64,000 nt of DNA, from NCBI GenBank assembly GCA_009760855.2, contig WPIO01000255.1, forward strand, positions 116,675 to 180,674. The letters run 5' to 3'. Positions 12,146 to 26,309 of the stretch are shown piece after piece. The stretch's first letter is position 1. Each line of letters starts with the position of its first letter. Origin of the DNA: Cristatella mucedo (lineage: Eukaryota; Bryozoa; Phylactolaemata; Cristatellidae). The notes beneath the pieces are model-generated. The model ran no database searches. It saw nothing but the letters and a program-made list of their open reading frames with translations, and was not told the DNA's origin. The position numbers and the translations under genes were made by a program.

Positions 12146-13901
12146 AACAGTTCAACGCTATTTTATGCAGGGGCAACAAGATATATAGTGGCACAGCCAT
12201 TTTGAGTGACAAGCTTTGGAATTTCCGAGTCACTCTTGGTTTTGCCCATTAACAGGAAGTGAGTTTAACTAATTTAATTTAAGAAAGTTTGATACCACCC
12301 ATGTGCAGATGTCAGCAAAGCATTGCGAAAGAATGTTGAGAGAATTCGACGACCTGGAGGGCTGTGTGAGATTAATATCAAGTGCATTATCATAAAGCAA
12401 AGGCAAAACTGAGTGTCAACTGCATGGCATTGAAAACCGAGATTGTAATTGGCAAACACGTAGGCGATACGGGACAGTGTAAAGAATGAACAGAATTGGC
12501 CCAAGTACAGAGCTCAGCGATAACATATACTTCAGAGGTCCCTGGGTTGATCTTCATTTATTTACGTCAATATTATAAAGTCTGTCACTAAGGTATTATC
12601 TAAATAATTGCAATTCAGTGTCGGTGATACCCTGGCGAGAGAAGACGTTTGCAAGAAGCACTTGCTGATAGATATTATTAAAGGACGGCAGGTGGATCTA
12701 ACATAACAGTAGAGCTACTTGACCGAAGTCTGCGTTCTTAAGAAGGTCGTTATACACTTGAAACGATGCTGACTATGAAAGTGATTCGTATAAAACCCAA
12801 CTGGAACTTATTAGCGAGGTTTTGAAGGTTCAATATATAAGTTTAGCTGGCCTGCCACGACTTCTTCCAGAGTATCTGATAGGAATTGTTAAAAGGGAGA
12901 CTTGGCTGTAGCTGGTCAAGTTCTCTTAGGCCAGTGTTGCTTTCATGAGTATTTCTTTGGCCTGACTATAACTTTGTGAAATGCGCTGTGACACTACTCG
13001 AGGCTATTGACATGCTTATAATGTTAGTCGGGCATCACAGCAGACGATCTATGCATCGTAGAAATGGTAAACTGGACTTGGGATACAGGGGAAACATTAT
13101 CTCCTGTAAGTTAGGTTATAAAATTCAGTTTGAGGTCACAAGTTGCCTTCCTGAATGTAGTCCTTGAGGTGCTGGACGGAATTAAGGGACATGATTCCAT
13201 CAGAGTGCTGCCATATTACAGATGGACTCTCCTATCTTCTCTATCTTATTGACAAAAAACTATCGAAGCGATCAGCTAGATAGAAAAAAGATTAGCAGGT
13301 AAGTAGTTAACTTCGGACTGATTAAGAAGGTGGTTGATAGTCAAAACCCACATTTTTGGGATTTTACATGAGATTCAAACATTTGGTTTTTTCAAAGCTA
13401 GATTTGGCTTTTGCTAGGTGCGATTGGTATGATCCACGGGATTTATCGTATGCCTATCGATAAACAGCCAGTTCTGATATATTGCATGCTTTCTCAAGCT
13501 TGGGCTTAGTAGACCTAGTTTAATATCTGTGTTCGACAAAACACCATTTTGGTGATGGTTCACAGTCTGCTTAGTCAGAGGTGCAAAAAAATCAAGTATG
13601 TCAAATAATGTCGTGTCGTAGCAATCTACCAATGATGACATGTGTAAAGGGGGTCTTAGCAGTTGAGGTGAAACAGATACTGTCACTGGGAGAGCATCAA
13701 TTTCATGGATGATATGGTTTCACGATTTTCGGGGTTTATTAGATGAGGAGGTGGAGGGCACACATTTGAGATTGAATAAAATCTGCATGCGGTCAGACTA
13801 GCCGAATTTGGTAATACTTGGTCGTGATGGCATGCGACTTTAGGAGTAAATTGGTAAAGTGTGTGACCCTTGATGTGAGTACGGCATTCCCATTACCAAC
13901 A

Positions 13902-13975
13902 ATGTAATGTAGTGTAATGTATCTCCGTCAGTAACTCCACCAAGTCAAAAAGACCAACAAGACACCATGAGTCAG
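13902..13975 (-). mobile_element. Solo 3' tail of LINE-B
   Basis: The sequence AATGTAATGTAGTGTAATGT followed by ATCTCCGTCAGTAACTCCAC and AAGTCAAAAAGACCA matches the 3' end of LINE-B at 54.37-54.42 kb, including its TGTAA repeat tail. Only about 75 bp are present, an extreme 5' truncation, and it interrupts the LINE-A endonuclease region that is continuous at 21.9-22.1 kb. Confidence 0.8.
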
Positions 13976-14216
13976 TCACTGCACGAAATTTTGTGCTGGC
14001 GACGTCAGAGAAGGCATTAAAATAAAAGTTGAAATCACAAGTAATGAGGGAAGCACGATTTCAGGCAAAAATAATTGAAATGAGGAAAGAGAAATTTGAG
14101 GCAAAGGTGGAATTAGTATTAGGGATGGATAAAATACTGCTAATAACTAAACTCACTGAATCCTGGTCGGCTGGCCCATGCTATGAGGCACTTACAGCTA
14201 GTGTAAAACTCTGAAG

Positions 14217-14818
14217 CTAGGCTTGTCTGTCGTGAGCTTCGCAGTTGTCACATCTCACCACTTCTCGCCGACATGCACTAGCTTCAACCAAGCAACGCGT
14301 TGACTTGAAGGTTTTGTCACTGAATTTCTTGGTTCCTTCATTCTTTGGCATCAGCCTACCTATCAGGCATACTCCTCCACCAGGCCACCCATGGTACCAC
14401 CTACATACCAGAATCAAGCTGTTTACCTTAACCTCCTACAAACCTCAAATCCTTTGCAGACTGTGCCTTTAGTTCATATGGTCCCTAATAATAGCATGAA
14501 CATCCGATTGGCGATAACTTCTGCTGAATTGGTGAAATTAGAATAGAAAATAAAAACGTATATATTTATCAAATCATGTAGTATGCCCATATGATTTTAC
14601 CTAAGCCTGCCTATGGGTGCCGACATTTTGTATGCTTCCAATCACCATGTTTAGGCACCGGTTTGGGCACACCACCTCTAACCGTGTTATGCTTGTTCGT
14701 TGAGCTTGCTACGACTAACCATGCCATCGTGCTTGGTTTGGAGCAAATGTAAAGTACTTTGAAAATGATTGACTCATCTCAGAGTGCTATATAACCAACG
14801 TAATATTATTCTCTTGTT
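14217..14818 (+). mobile_element. LINE-A fragment (RT C-terminus, 3' UTR)
   Basis: Starts within the RT C-terminal region (GTCACATCTCACCACTTCTC, matching TTGCCACATTACTCCACTTC at 56.35 kb). It continues through the HWLPVKRRIDFKVLSL-equivalent, AYLSD-equivalent and GDRAFSSY-equivalent segments with frameshifts. It ends in the 3' UTR (GCAAATGTAAAGTACTTTG) and a short ATATTATT remnant. It abuts the opposite-strand LINE-A copy on its left, giving a head-to-head arrangement. Confidence 0.8.
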
Positions 14819-17800
14819 TAAGGTGGAACCTTGGTTGATCTTCCTCCGTTCATGTAAACGGTCTTGGGTTGATTTAAAATGAAAATAAATGATCGCTGTT
14901 ATGAGTGCATTATTTCATCCATGAATGCACATCGCGAGCATGCAAATTACATCTTAAGGTAATATCTCCCGATATCTTTCTCTTTTCACTTTGGCTGAGG
15001 GTAGTGAGATGAGGCTGTTAAAATAAACACTTTACCCAAGCTTTGAGTTACATGCATCGAGCAAAGGGCAAGTTGCTGTAAAGTAATACTATAGATCATT
15101 GTTGACATGTGTTAAAGACCCTTCAGAAGGAATACTACACCCTTATGCCATAAAAGAGACAACAAGGTTAACCAGGTTGCTGTAACTCCAGTGCATAGCC
15201 AAAAGACGTCAGAGGATTGGCGGTCGATTCCCAATTAAGACTCGTGGGAAAGAAAACTTAGGAAAGTAGACTATCTAAATCTTGTTTCAGTTATATTGAG
15301 GAATCACATTAAATGTATCGTGCGACAGCAATCCGATAGACATTACAGTGTCCTCTAGACAAAACGAGATATTTTCCTATACGTTCAGTAACAATATACT
15401 TTTCTGTGCTCAACGTCCGCTCTTCAAAGTAGCAAGAATTGTAGAAGCAGAAATAATAAATTTCTGTATTACTATGGATAGATTTTGAGTGATAACAAGC
15501 ATAACAGCTGTTACAGATATAAATGTTGCCAGATATTTTTTATTGAACACCAAAAATGTAAAGCTTTGTTGACCAATCATATCCCATTTAAATTGGGCCA
15601 AAAATGATGTCCAGTCATTATATAAGCTGGTTGGGAAAGTTAAAGAACTGTTCGGTGGACTACCCGAACCCTTGCCTTAGACACTTAAGTACTATCACCT
15701 TACCCGGAGTATAAATACTGGGAAACATCCTGCTAAACCACTTAAGGTGGTAATAAGGAACTCTAACAACCTTATGGCTACGTGAAATTAAGTTTAATAT
15801 AAATTAGAAAACGTAGCTCTCGCAATATGATCTATCAGCATGTTTATTGCTGCTTTTGCCAATGCTGATCTTTTGTAGAAGTGAGTTTTTGCAAACTGAA
15901 GATGTAAGCTTGGCATCAATAGCATTTCAAAGACTGCCTATTTTCAGCTTTCCAGAACTCCAACAAATCGTATCGTTCTGGTTTGCCATAGTAATGTTTT
16001 GCCCGTGCTTATGGACTTTAGTTATGCATATGAGTGTCCATAGTCGAGCTTGTTAAAAATAGGTCAGCATTAATATCAAACTGCATGTGTTGTGGCAGTT
16101 GCACATTATTTATCAAGCATACCCTACACCGAGTTTTTAACTGGTGTTCAGCTTCGAAACGCCTAAGACGAAGTAGGAACACACACAGAAACCCCCACTC
16201 TACAGCCTAGTCTTACCTCACTCCCGTCTTTCTGCACAAGCAAGTAGTGAATAAAAATTAAACTCTGATTGTTGTTTTATTGACTAAAAGACGATGATTT
16301 AATCAATGACGAGGTCGATCAGACCGTTATTCGAGGAGTTACAGAGTTTTTTGTGAGACCAAGATACTTTTGGGGACCCAAGTCCCAGCCGATAGGTTCA
16401 TTTATTTTAGCTGCAATAAACTAGCTTACCCGAGGCTCCACACACGCTGGTAACAAAAATGAAAAGCTGGCAAGAAGTTGAATTTCTTTTCATCGTTCTA
16501 TTCACCTACTGTGAATGCTCTGCTGGTTAAATTAAGTGCTTGAGGCTAAAAACTGCCTAGCCTTAGGATTGCCTATGATGAAAGACATGTCAAAACTATA
16601 TGATACTTTATTAAAATTCCAGTTCTACCAAAGCTGCAGTTACCTCTTCATGGAAGATCTCCATAAATTTAATATGTCAGGATAGTGAGATCAACTATTT
16701 CATAATTTTCAAATTACTGAAATACTAAAATCCAATAATTATTAATCTAGGCAATAGTGTAAAGACTAACACTCTTTGTTGTTGTTTTTTCATTTGAGCA
16801 GATTTGCAAACTGCTGGAGCACCCTCACCGTTGTCTACTTGTCTTGCTGGTTCGGTATGATTTCTTGATTGTTCTTGTATACTCAGTGAGGCTATGCTGC
16901 AAGAATAAGCAGAAATAGTTGCTTTGCGTACTGTGAAATAAATTACTAGATATCCCTGGCATGAATTACTCTCCAGTTGCCATTTAAACATGTTGCAATA
17001 AAGCCGGCTTGCTAACGAATACTGAAATTGCTAATACTTGAAATCCATAATCTTCATGTGACTTCAATAGCTAACTCCAGGCTTCCGACATGAGCCACTG
17101 GCTGGACTGTGTTACTCTTTTTCTTCTTCCTCCGCCGGTTGAGCTATTTCTCCCACTAAGTTAAAACCTCTAGTTCATAAGGAATTCGGAAATAACTTGA
17201 AAAGTTAGAAATTGGAAAAAACAACTAAATATCAAGATACTGTTTAAATATGCTATCGAGGAGCAATATTATTCAATAATTGTCATAAAGTTGAAAAAAA
17301 CTTCTATTAAATCTGAACCATGTATTCATCTTTAGCCACTTTCATCATTTAGTCTGTTTCACTGAAGTGGCTTATCCAGGCATTGTTCAGCTTAGCTCGC
17401 CAGGACGATAGCCTGTTTTGTGTAAAAGTCTCTATTGTTCCTGTCTACGTTGCAGGATCCACCATTCTTAATAAAGTGAAAATGATAAACGAGGTTTCAA
17501 CTAAGCGGTCGTATAGAATTCCTTCATGATGCATTTGCAGAGAGACTGACATGTCATTACAGTCATTCTATTTTCAAAAAATGACTTTAGATAAAAGTCC
17601 AGACAAATTGCAGTGCCATCTGTTCTTCACTGCAGACATAATATAATTTCAAGCTTTAAAACATCGAATTAAACTTGGCAGATTCCATATTTTCACAAAT
17701 ACTGTTGTAAGAACTCGTAAGATAAAATCAATACTCGTGAATTGTCTACAAACTAAATTTTAGTTTGATTACTTTTTATCTGTGGTAAATCGTGAATATC

Positions 17801-18514
17801 CTGCTCGGACTATACAAACACTCCCGTCTTGGCTTAGGTATAGAAATCTGGTGAAATGTTCTTTCAGAAATTTTAACTGTTTACAGTGGCTTCAAAGCGG
17901 TCATGAGATAGTTACACAGTGTGCAATCTGAAAAACCTTCGTAAGAAATCGTATGCTCTTGAAATGCTCTCACTCATTCAAGCTAACCAGATACCAAGGA
18001 AACTATATCTATGGGTATGAGAGCTTGGAAGCTAAATGACGAATTTTGACCTATATATCTTTTCACGTGTCTCGGAAGTAATGGTTTCTCCATCTCTTTT
18101 TAACGTGACAGGAACTGCTTTGCAGCCTCAGCTCTTGAGTGAATTATTTACAATTCATGTTTTTACCTATGTTTATGCCTTTAACATTTAGAGTAAGAAC
18201 CCAAAAAAAAGTTTTAATATTGTTCTGCAACCTAGTTTTTTTTATTGCCAAGTTAAAACCCTCGCCTGGCCTAACTCTTGCACAAAGCAGAAAAACGAAT
18301 AGAAATAGTATTACATTTATTGGATATTAGCTCGTCACCTTATACAGTAGCTCAAAGATTTTACTGCAGAAAGCTTAGCTATCGACAAGTTTAATTAAGT
18401 TCTGAGTGTTCTACCATGTTCTAGCTTGTGTGTTACTCATGGGATAGCTGCACCTATTCAGGCAGTCAGTTTTTGTCATCATTACCAGTGATTAGGCCAC
18501 CTGTTCTCTTACTG
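14819..18514. other. Unassigned sequence
   Basis: About 3.7 kb with no recognised gene. Short frames (15410-15601 minus, 15847-16056 plus, 16725-16991 minus, 18139-18330 plus) show no family motifs. A B-box-like GGTCGATTCCC at 15219 has no convincing tRNA fold around it. Confidence 0.4.
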
Positions 18515-19605
18515 TTACACATTATCTCGCCGACATTGCACATCTCTTCTGACCAACCTGCTGGCTTTCCGTGAGTGAAATCGTCGACTTCAAGGTTTTG
18601 TCGCTCACTTTTAGGTCCCATTATTATTTAGCTCCAGCCTACTTAACTGATCTACTGCCTGACCAGGCTGCAGCCAAGTACGGCTCTCTTTTCGGAGTCC
18701 AATACACGGTTACCTATACCTCGTACCAACCTCAAATAATTTGAAGACCGTGCCATTGCTTTGCATGCTTCCAAGGCCTGAAACTCAGTCCCGATTTTCT
18801 TCGCATGTCCTGATTTGGCCAAATTTAAATACAAACTAAAACGCATCCATGTTAACCAGCATTTATTAGGTCACTGTGAATCGACCGTTATATCATTATG
18901 CCTGCTGTCACTTTGTATGCTGTCACTAATCACACTTTCATGCTGACCTGTGCATGTCACCCATAACCATATCCATAACAATAACCCATACCTCCATAGT
19001 GATAATAAACATGTCATCTCAAAGTACTTTATTCTTTTCTATTGAGCTTGTCTAAAAATAACCATTCGATAGTAATAATAATGATAATAATAATGCACTT
19101 GATAAAGCGCCCTCAGAGAACTCAATCTCTTTCTAGGCGCTTTACATCTGCCGCAAAGGGAAATACAATTAAATGATGAGTAATATCATGCTTGATACAC
19201 CAACAACATGAATATCATATTCGGGGGTGACATGCACAGGGTCAGCATGCAAATGTGGTTAGTGGCAGCATGCACAGTGTCAGCACGCATGAGCACATAA
19301 AGTCGAATCACAGGGACCCACTAAATGCTGTCCTAAATATTTGTTTTTATGTTCTTTTTAAATGTGGTCAAGTCAGGGGATGTTGTGACGCAAGTCGGGA
19401 GTGAGTTCTATGCTTTGGGAGCATACGAACTAAATGCATGGTCTCCAAAGGATTTGAGGTTTGTACGAGGTGTTGGTAGACTGTTGGATTCTGAAAAGCG
19501 GGTGGTACGATGGGGGATTGAGATTCAATCGTGCTTCCTTTCCAGCAATTATAAAGTACTTCGAAAGAGATTGAACTCTCTGAGAGATCCCTGTCAAGTT
19601 AACTT
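18515..19605 (+). mobile_element. LINE-A copy split by a second LINE-A
   Basis: The + strand copy runs from the RT C-terminus (18515, GACATTGCACATCTCTTCTG) through the AYLTDLLPDQA-equivalent to the 3' UTR, stopping abruptly near 19068. Its missing 3' end resumes at about 19531: TGCTTCC...AAGTACTTCGAAAGAGATTG...CTCTCTGAGAGATCC, which is the LINE-A terminal segment (compare GTAAAGCACCTAGAGAGAGA at 56.85 kb). Comparison with the uninterrupted copy at 14.7 kb, where GAGCTTGCTACGACTAACCA is followed directly by TGCTTGG, supports one original element. Confidence 0.75.
19069..19530 (-). mobile_element. LINE-A, nested truncated copy
   Basis: Minus-strand LINE-A with its 3' ATT tail at the left (AATAATAATGATAATAATAA), followed by TGCACTTGATAAAGCGCCCT and the 3' UTR, then the GDRAF/SSYAPK region in antisense. 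It is 5' truncated near 19530. Flanking ATTCGATAG (left) and ATTCAATCG (right) may be a decayed target-site duplication. Confidence 0.8.
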
Positions 19606-21899
19606 TTATAGTCATTCATAAAAACGTTGTGGTTTTGTTCGTGTAGAAGGCTACCTGCGGCTCTACTCAGAATGATTATGTGCATGGAGCTAACCATTTA
19701 AGTCTTAAAATAGCGATACAAAGTCCTTGATATTTCACCTTAAGAGATGTAATTCAATATTTTAATTCCTGTGTGAGTTTTGGTAATATAACTACGAGCG
19801 CAAAACATTTCAAACTCACATAAGCATTCAAATCAGAGAAATAATGCTCATATCTGTATGGGATAGCCAAGGAGGAGAAATCTCAAAAGCCATCGTAGGA
19901 CAACATATGAGTAATCGTGTCTCATATCACTATCATATATAGTAAACTCCGCGTCTAGTGCTCGGGCCTGGTGGTATCTTCTCTTTTACTGCAGCATTTT
20001 AATTCCAGAAAGATCTACTTAGCATAACATGTTTGCTGAATCACTGCTTAATCTCCCACTGGTCATTCAAATGACTACATTATTTAACATCAGCTAACCT
20101 ATAAGAGCTGACCATTCTTAGCCTTAACCGCCTTCACCCTAATCTAACTCGTCTCCAGTCGTCAATTTTTTTCGCTCACCATTTATTCAATTATTCGTCT
20201 TTCGGTCCACTTTAGTTTTTATGCTCTATAGTGACCTGCTTAAAAGCTCATAACTGTAGACATGCCTTCATTATGATATCAGCTGATTTTTCTGCATTCC
20301 GACCTGAAAGAAATTTACAATCCACCAATAATCGACCCTTTGGTCACTTGTCACCTAAATCGTCAGCTTTGTAGCGTACGATACTGAAACAGTTCCAAAT
20401 AGAATGCATCAGCACTCAAAAGTAAAAAAGAATTTCGTGATATGCCTTTTCACATGTATCTTTTAATTGTCTGGAAATGAATTGTTTTCATATGCAGCTA
20501 TATTTAAACTCAAAAGGACTACTTCTAGGGGCAATGTGCAATTTTTGCTAACCCAAGATGAGGTAATAACTGACAATATCTGTACAAGAAAAATTGACCG
20601 TTCGATAATTAAAAATGCTCACTAGCCCGATTAAAAAATTCTACTTCCTTGAATTATTTTTATTGTTTTACAAAGTAGTCTTAAAATAGTAGATTTTATA
20701 TAGGAAAGAAATAGGTAAACTAAGGTTTCTCATATCATCCAAATATAACTTCACAGAGCTTTGCAATATCTTAAAAGCATTTTTGTACTATTGATTACAT
20801 GCATATACAATTTGTACATGCTACTTCGAGAACCAAATGTATTTATTTAATCATACTGAGCACACTGGCCTCTTCAAAAATTTGTCTTCCGATAAAGAGA
20901 GACGAATTTTATGCCAAAGCTCAGCAAGTTTAATTTAAATGGATGTGGGTAATAAAAATATGAACGCCCATGTAAATGGGCGCAATAATCACTGGAATCT
21001 TAAGAGCGGGTAATGTTTCAAGAAATTCAATAAACAAGTCACAACCTTTGTAAACGTGAAAGACTAATCCGAATGGATGAAAGTATGAACTCTCATGTGA
21101 ACGCAAAATGCTTGCCTATAGCAACAATAATTTTACCACTAGCCGAGTTCAATTAAACTCGGCAGTAAACAGGGAAAATAAAAAGTAAGAATGCATAGTT
21201 TTGAGTTCAGAATACATTCATACAACTTTGAAAGCAATCTATGCAAATGCAATTTTAAAGTAGAAGCACGTGTAAAGTCGCGAAGAAAGTAAACTGAAAT
21301 GTTAGGCATTTTTGTTAAGACAAAAGCCTGATCATCGTGAGTAGGAAGCTGAGTAACCTATTTATACTTGCCTTTCGTCGACTTGACGAGAAACGTCCAT
21401 TGCTGCTGGCGTGATTTACCAATACAAGAAGGTGATAATACCTCACGTACTAATATGCAGGCCGGCCTGTGAAAAAATAGCATCGCTTGCAAGGCTTTTC
21501 CGAAGTCATTGGCTAAAAATATCAATCAATTACAAACAGTAATGGTAGCTACTGACAATAACCACATGTTCATTTCAAATTTGCAAAATATATCTTCCTA
21601 CCTTAGCTAGAGAGCACTATTAGGATTGCTTATGTCTTAAATAATAATTTAGATAGAAAATTTGGGCCTACCATTCTTTTACATTTCGACTTACCCCTTT
21701 TAGATTCAGTCTTTTTCGGTGTGCTTTAATGTTGAGAAATTAATAACTAGCTTTACATCGTTCCTACATTGATCTGTAACTTATTTTCATACTGGAGCCT
21801 AGTAAAACCGGTCTTTAACTTAATCCGGGCCAGCACTTATGAGAGATAAATGACCATCTTTAAATCGTTCCAGCATTGATCTGGACTTTAGCTTCAGAA
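19606..21899. other. Unassigned AT-rich sequence
   Basis: No open frame of interest and no repeat recognised. Ordinary intergenic sequence as far as can be read. Confidence 0.5.
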
Positions 21900-22140
21900 T
21901 GGAGCCTCGAAGAATAAGTTGAGTGTGTCACCCTTGATGTGAGTGGAACGGGCAGACGAGCCACAAGAGACGACGATACTGCAAATGCATGGAACTCAGT
22001 ACTAAAATCGTCGGAGGAGTTACGAAAATGAGTATTGAAATAACCTCTAACGAGGCACGGTCAATTTCTCGAACACGGAATCGAAATCGAATCAGGTATA
22101 GCTGAGATAAAAGAGGAGTTAGCACCTGATGAGCGTTAGA
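21900..22140 (-). mobile_element. LINE-A endonuclease fragment
   Basis: Homologous to 13.83-14.07 kb: both contain CACCCTTGATGTGAGT or GACCCTTGATGTGAGT. On the minus strand one frame reads NTHFRNSSDDFSTEFHAFAV, the segment after the GDFN site of APE-type LINE endonucleases, and the GDFN position itself reads GYFN. Only this short piece is clear; the RT part is absent next to it. Confidence 0.65.
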
Positions 22141-22160
22141 CTACCGCCACAGTCGGTAGC

Positions 22161-22782
<622 letters not shown>

Positions 22783-25700
22783 GAGGCCTAGAGTCTAGAA
22801 AAAAGATGGACTCATGCCTGCTATCATCTCTCCGGCCATAACCAAGCTTCTAATGCGAAATTCTCAAGGCAGCCAGAAACGGCATTACGACTGGACGACT
22901 GCCGAGAGTGGCAGGCAAGCACGTCGGCGAAAAACCAAACGGTGTACATTAAACATATCTCAGCTCTGTGGATGTGTGCATTTGACGATTTGACGGGTGC
23001 AAGAACTGCAGTTAGGGGAAAGTCTTGCATTGGTCAGAAACGCCTGCAGCACTCGGTAACGGCCAAGCAGAAAGGCAACGAAAATCAACACCAACCGCCG
23101 GCTCGACCTCTGAACCAGTTTAGTGGGTTATGCACGTAATCGCTGCCGGAAGCTCGAGCCCGACCAACCGTGAGCTGGCTGTTAGCAATGGTCCGAGCTC
23201 TCTGCTGGGCGAGCTGGCTACCTGCGGACCGACGACTGAAACTTGCCTACCGGCACCGCCTCACTAGTGACTACGGATAGCCAGGCGGGAGGCAATGTTC
23301 GAGAAACGATGTAGCTAGCGGCTAGCCACCGACGTCCAGCGTCTGGGGCTGCTTTACCAGAGCTCCCAGCTGCTAGACCAGGCTCGCGTTTAAGCGACTT
23401 CAGCCCGCAGCTCCGAATGTCAAAAATGACTTCTAACACGATTCTGTATTCATCATTTATCAGGCTTCTATTTATCTACCTTGCAAAGCTTTCGTCTCTC
23501 TCTCAAGCTTGAATTCACTCTGGGCCGAACCCACTAGGGCGACCTGCTATCGATGTTTGTCGAGCATTCTTGGTATTGCTTTCGCAATGTCAGTGGTGAT
23601 TATTAACGGGGTAAAGTCTGAAATAAGGGGGTAGGTCCACAAAAAATGTCAATTGTTTTAAGATTCGCGTATTAAAGAGAAACTAGTTTTAAATGCATGC
23701 TCAAATTTTGGTGGTTGTAAGATGACTGGAACATGGTCAATAAAATTATTTTGTAAGACCTATTTAAACCGGAAGTCGTACATTGAGCTCAACAAAATAA
23801 TTTTCTTTGACAAATAACTGAGCCGGAAGAGCGGTTTTCTGGCGAACTCTGCGAATACAAGCTACTCAGCCCTAAACGGACCCTCAAAAAATAAATTTTG
23901 AGAATGATAAAACGTAAAACTTTCCCGGAAATGACACGCCCCTCGAGATCACAAGGCCAACTGGTAGTATAACAAAATCATAAAAGAATAAACCCCTTAT
24001 CGGCAGGGTGCCTAGTCCTGCCTGTGCTTCCCTTCCACACCCATAGCAACCGGCGGTAAACGGTATTCCAAGGCTCACTCTTTATTTACTTGGCAGAAAC
24101 CTGTTTACATTGGTATGTTTACATTGTATCACAAACCGGAAGTGACTGTCATTCGGCCAGTAGACGAACATAAGGGATAATGTATTGAGAATTTGCTGCT
24201 GCCGGGGCCGCCGTAACTAAGGAGTCCATTATCACGGCACCGCATGAATCCTGGGACAGCTGATCCAGTTCCTGTAGCGGCCATAACGCACGAGGCGACG
24301 ACCAGGAGTGGTCTTTCGTTCGTCGGCCGGTCAGCGTGGTGACTTGGATGGAACTAGTGCGTCGTTTACTGTAAGCCAATATGAAAATGTTGATTCATTT
24401 CTATTCAAGGAAAATTTAGGTGATTTCAAGTTCTCATTTATGTCGTTACTAGTTAGATATTTGTTTTGGCGAATGCGGGTGAGCCGCCCGGCTGTAGCCT
24501 GGGTTGCCGGCCTGAGGTATGAGACCTATCGCTGATATGATCTGCTTAGGCTGTATAAGGATCTTGTTAGGTTGACCTATTCTTAAGATTCATATTTATC
24601 TATTTATTGAATATGTTGAATGTTGAATAATATTGAATTTTTGTGCGATGATAGCGTTTCCTAGTGCTGCCTCTTGGTTATAGCTTGGAGTTCTCAAGTT
24701 TATCTGCAAACGACAGTCCAATGCCTGCTGTCATTTATGTCATATCTCCTAAAATAATGATCCGATAATCTTAAACTTTGGAATATATGATTGATTGTAG
24801 GTACATAATTATTCCAGTCTTCTCGCATGCATATTGGACCTCAGTACATAGACTTGTTTAGGTCAAAACTGGCAGTGTTTGTGATGCTGAGCCTTTGTCA
24901 TCCTTTCACTCACATGGCTTAAAAATGTCACAGGTAGGCTACTTGTGACCCAATCAACGTGAAATTCGAAGTACATGCTCCTAAGTATGTGTTTCGATGT
25001 TGTATGGCGACAAATATAGTAACACTCTTGTTATTTCATGTCACCTACATGCTTTGGCAGCTTAAAAGTTGGCTTCTGTGAGTGCCGTCACAGCACTAGT
25101 ACTTGTTACCTGGTAAATTCTACAACTTGGTCGATACTGGGCCGATCTATGTGAAACATGGAATATAGGTGGAGCTCACGTGCCTCGAAACTCACCCCAT
25201 CCACGTGTATGCATGATGGGTGTGTATGCATATAATGTACCTGTGACAAAGTGTCCGTGGGTGTGTTCGTGATGACAGTCAACAGTTTAAGATGTCAAAT
25301 TTTTTTTTAAAGTTTTTTGTGGGCGTTGAGTCCCGGTCAATTGCCTTGCATTTCTTAAGCGGTTTGCCATATTTCTACAATTACGTTTTAATCCTCGAAA
25401 AAATTTGTAACTGATTTAACCAGCAGTGCTATACGTGACCTTGGACTTTTAAAGGTCATAAGAAGGTCAAAACAGCAGCTATTATACATCAAACGATAGG
25501 TAATGCTACCAGTGTTCTTCGTGCCAATTTTCATGCCAATCAGTTTACTGGTCTTCGTACAATATTTTATAAACATGCATTTGGAGGGACAACTCCCCTA
25601 TTGGCGGCCATTTTGGGGAATAACTCCCACTACTGCCGGACTTACCCCCAAGGGGTGGCTGAAGTAAGACGTTAAGGAGGCAATCCCAGAAAGAGTTCCA

Positions 25701-26309
25701 GGAGGTGCACCAGGTCACAGTTCTGTACTCACTTGTAACTTCATTTGCAGTATCTTACAACAGCTGCCTAGGTAATGATTTGTCCCTGGAGGAATGAAGC
25801 TGCATTTTCCTATTGTGTTCACATACATACTCCGTGAGGCTGCATGTTATTTTTCTGGCTGTTTAAATATCATAGGTCCTCAGGTTTAGTCACCTGCCAC
25901 AGCAACTTGGGAGATCGATTATTTTTACCGGAGCAAGCGAGTGTTACAATACTACAATTTCATTAGGATGTAGCAAACATATGGCATCTGCATTATTCCA
26001 TTAAGAACCATGTAACTAATAGCTGCTCTGTCAGATGGCCACTCCTTTTTCTCGGATAGAAGTTATGACTTATTAAAGTAATCAAAACAAAACGTTAGCT
26101 TATAGGCCTAAAAAGCAGAGGGCAGGACCAGAAGATTTAAGCCTTCTAATTAATTATGCAAGATGTAAAATTGGATGCATAAAGCAACATGGCTGCAAAA
26201 CGGTACTAGGTAGACCTTTTGGCTACGAGTAACTGATTTGACCGATGGTTTTGCTGCTAATGGACTTGTGCCGATTTGGTTCTAGTGTCTGGTAGGGGTG
26301 TGAGATCAG
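22783..26309. other. Unassigned; GC-rich patches
   Basis: 22.8-23.5 kb and 24.15-24.5 kb are clearly richer in G+C and CpG than their surroundings, with several 65-80 codon frames on both strands. None is recognisable. The minus-strand frame 24149-24379 follows an acceptor-like TTGGCTTACAG and ends at a stop, so a terminal exon is conceivable. CpG-rich patches in an AT-rich genome can mark promoters or first exons, but no TATA/initiator pair or coding match supports that here. 24.5-26.3 kb holds nothing I recognise. Confidence 0.3.

Larger units (their letters stand above)
11370..14210 (-). mobile_element. LINE-A, long decayed copy (endonuclease + RT)
   Basis: The longest antisense LINE-A remnant. 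Read on the minus strand from 14.2 kb: an APE-type endonuclease end (ITCDFN-like site near 14040; the frame 13414-13686 has DCYDTTLFDILDFFAPLTKQ and LSPSLRKHAIYQNWLFIDRH). Next come reverse transcriptase blocks at about 12.5-13.0 kb (QLGFIRITF, then FSRQGITDTELQLF and SVLGPILF). The catalytic YADD position is altered to HAVD (frame 12274-12504). The C-terminal RT region is at 11434-11760 and the 3' UTR reaches about 11370. It is broken by many stops and frameshifts and interrupted by a SINE (11955-12145) and a solo LINE-B tail (13902-13975). Non-LTR, CR1/jockey group by motif order. Non-functional. Confidence 0.8.

Noticed and set aside
15145-15240. tRNA gene or SINE around the B-box-like GGTCGATTCCC
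   Set aside because: No A box at the right distance and no cloverleaf could be drawn; no second copy in the window.
23742-23804. Hairpin AAAATTATTTTGT / ACAAAATAATTTT
   Set aside because: 13-bp AT-only arms separated by 37 bp are expected by chance in AT-rich DNA.
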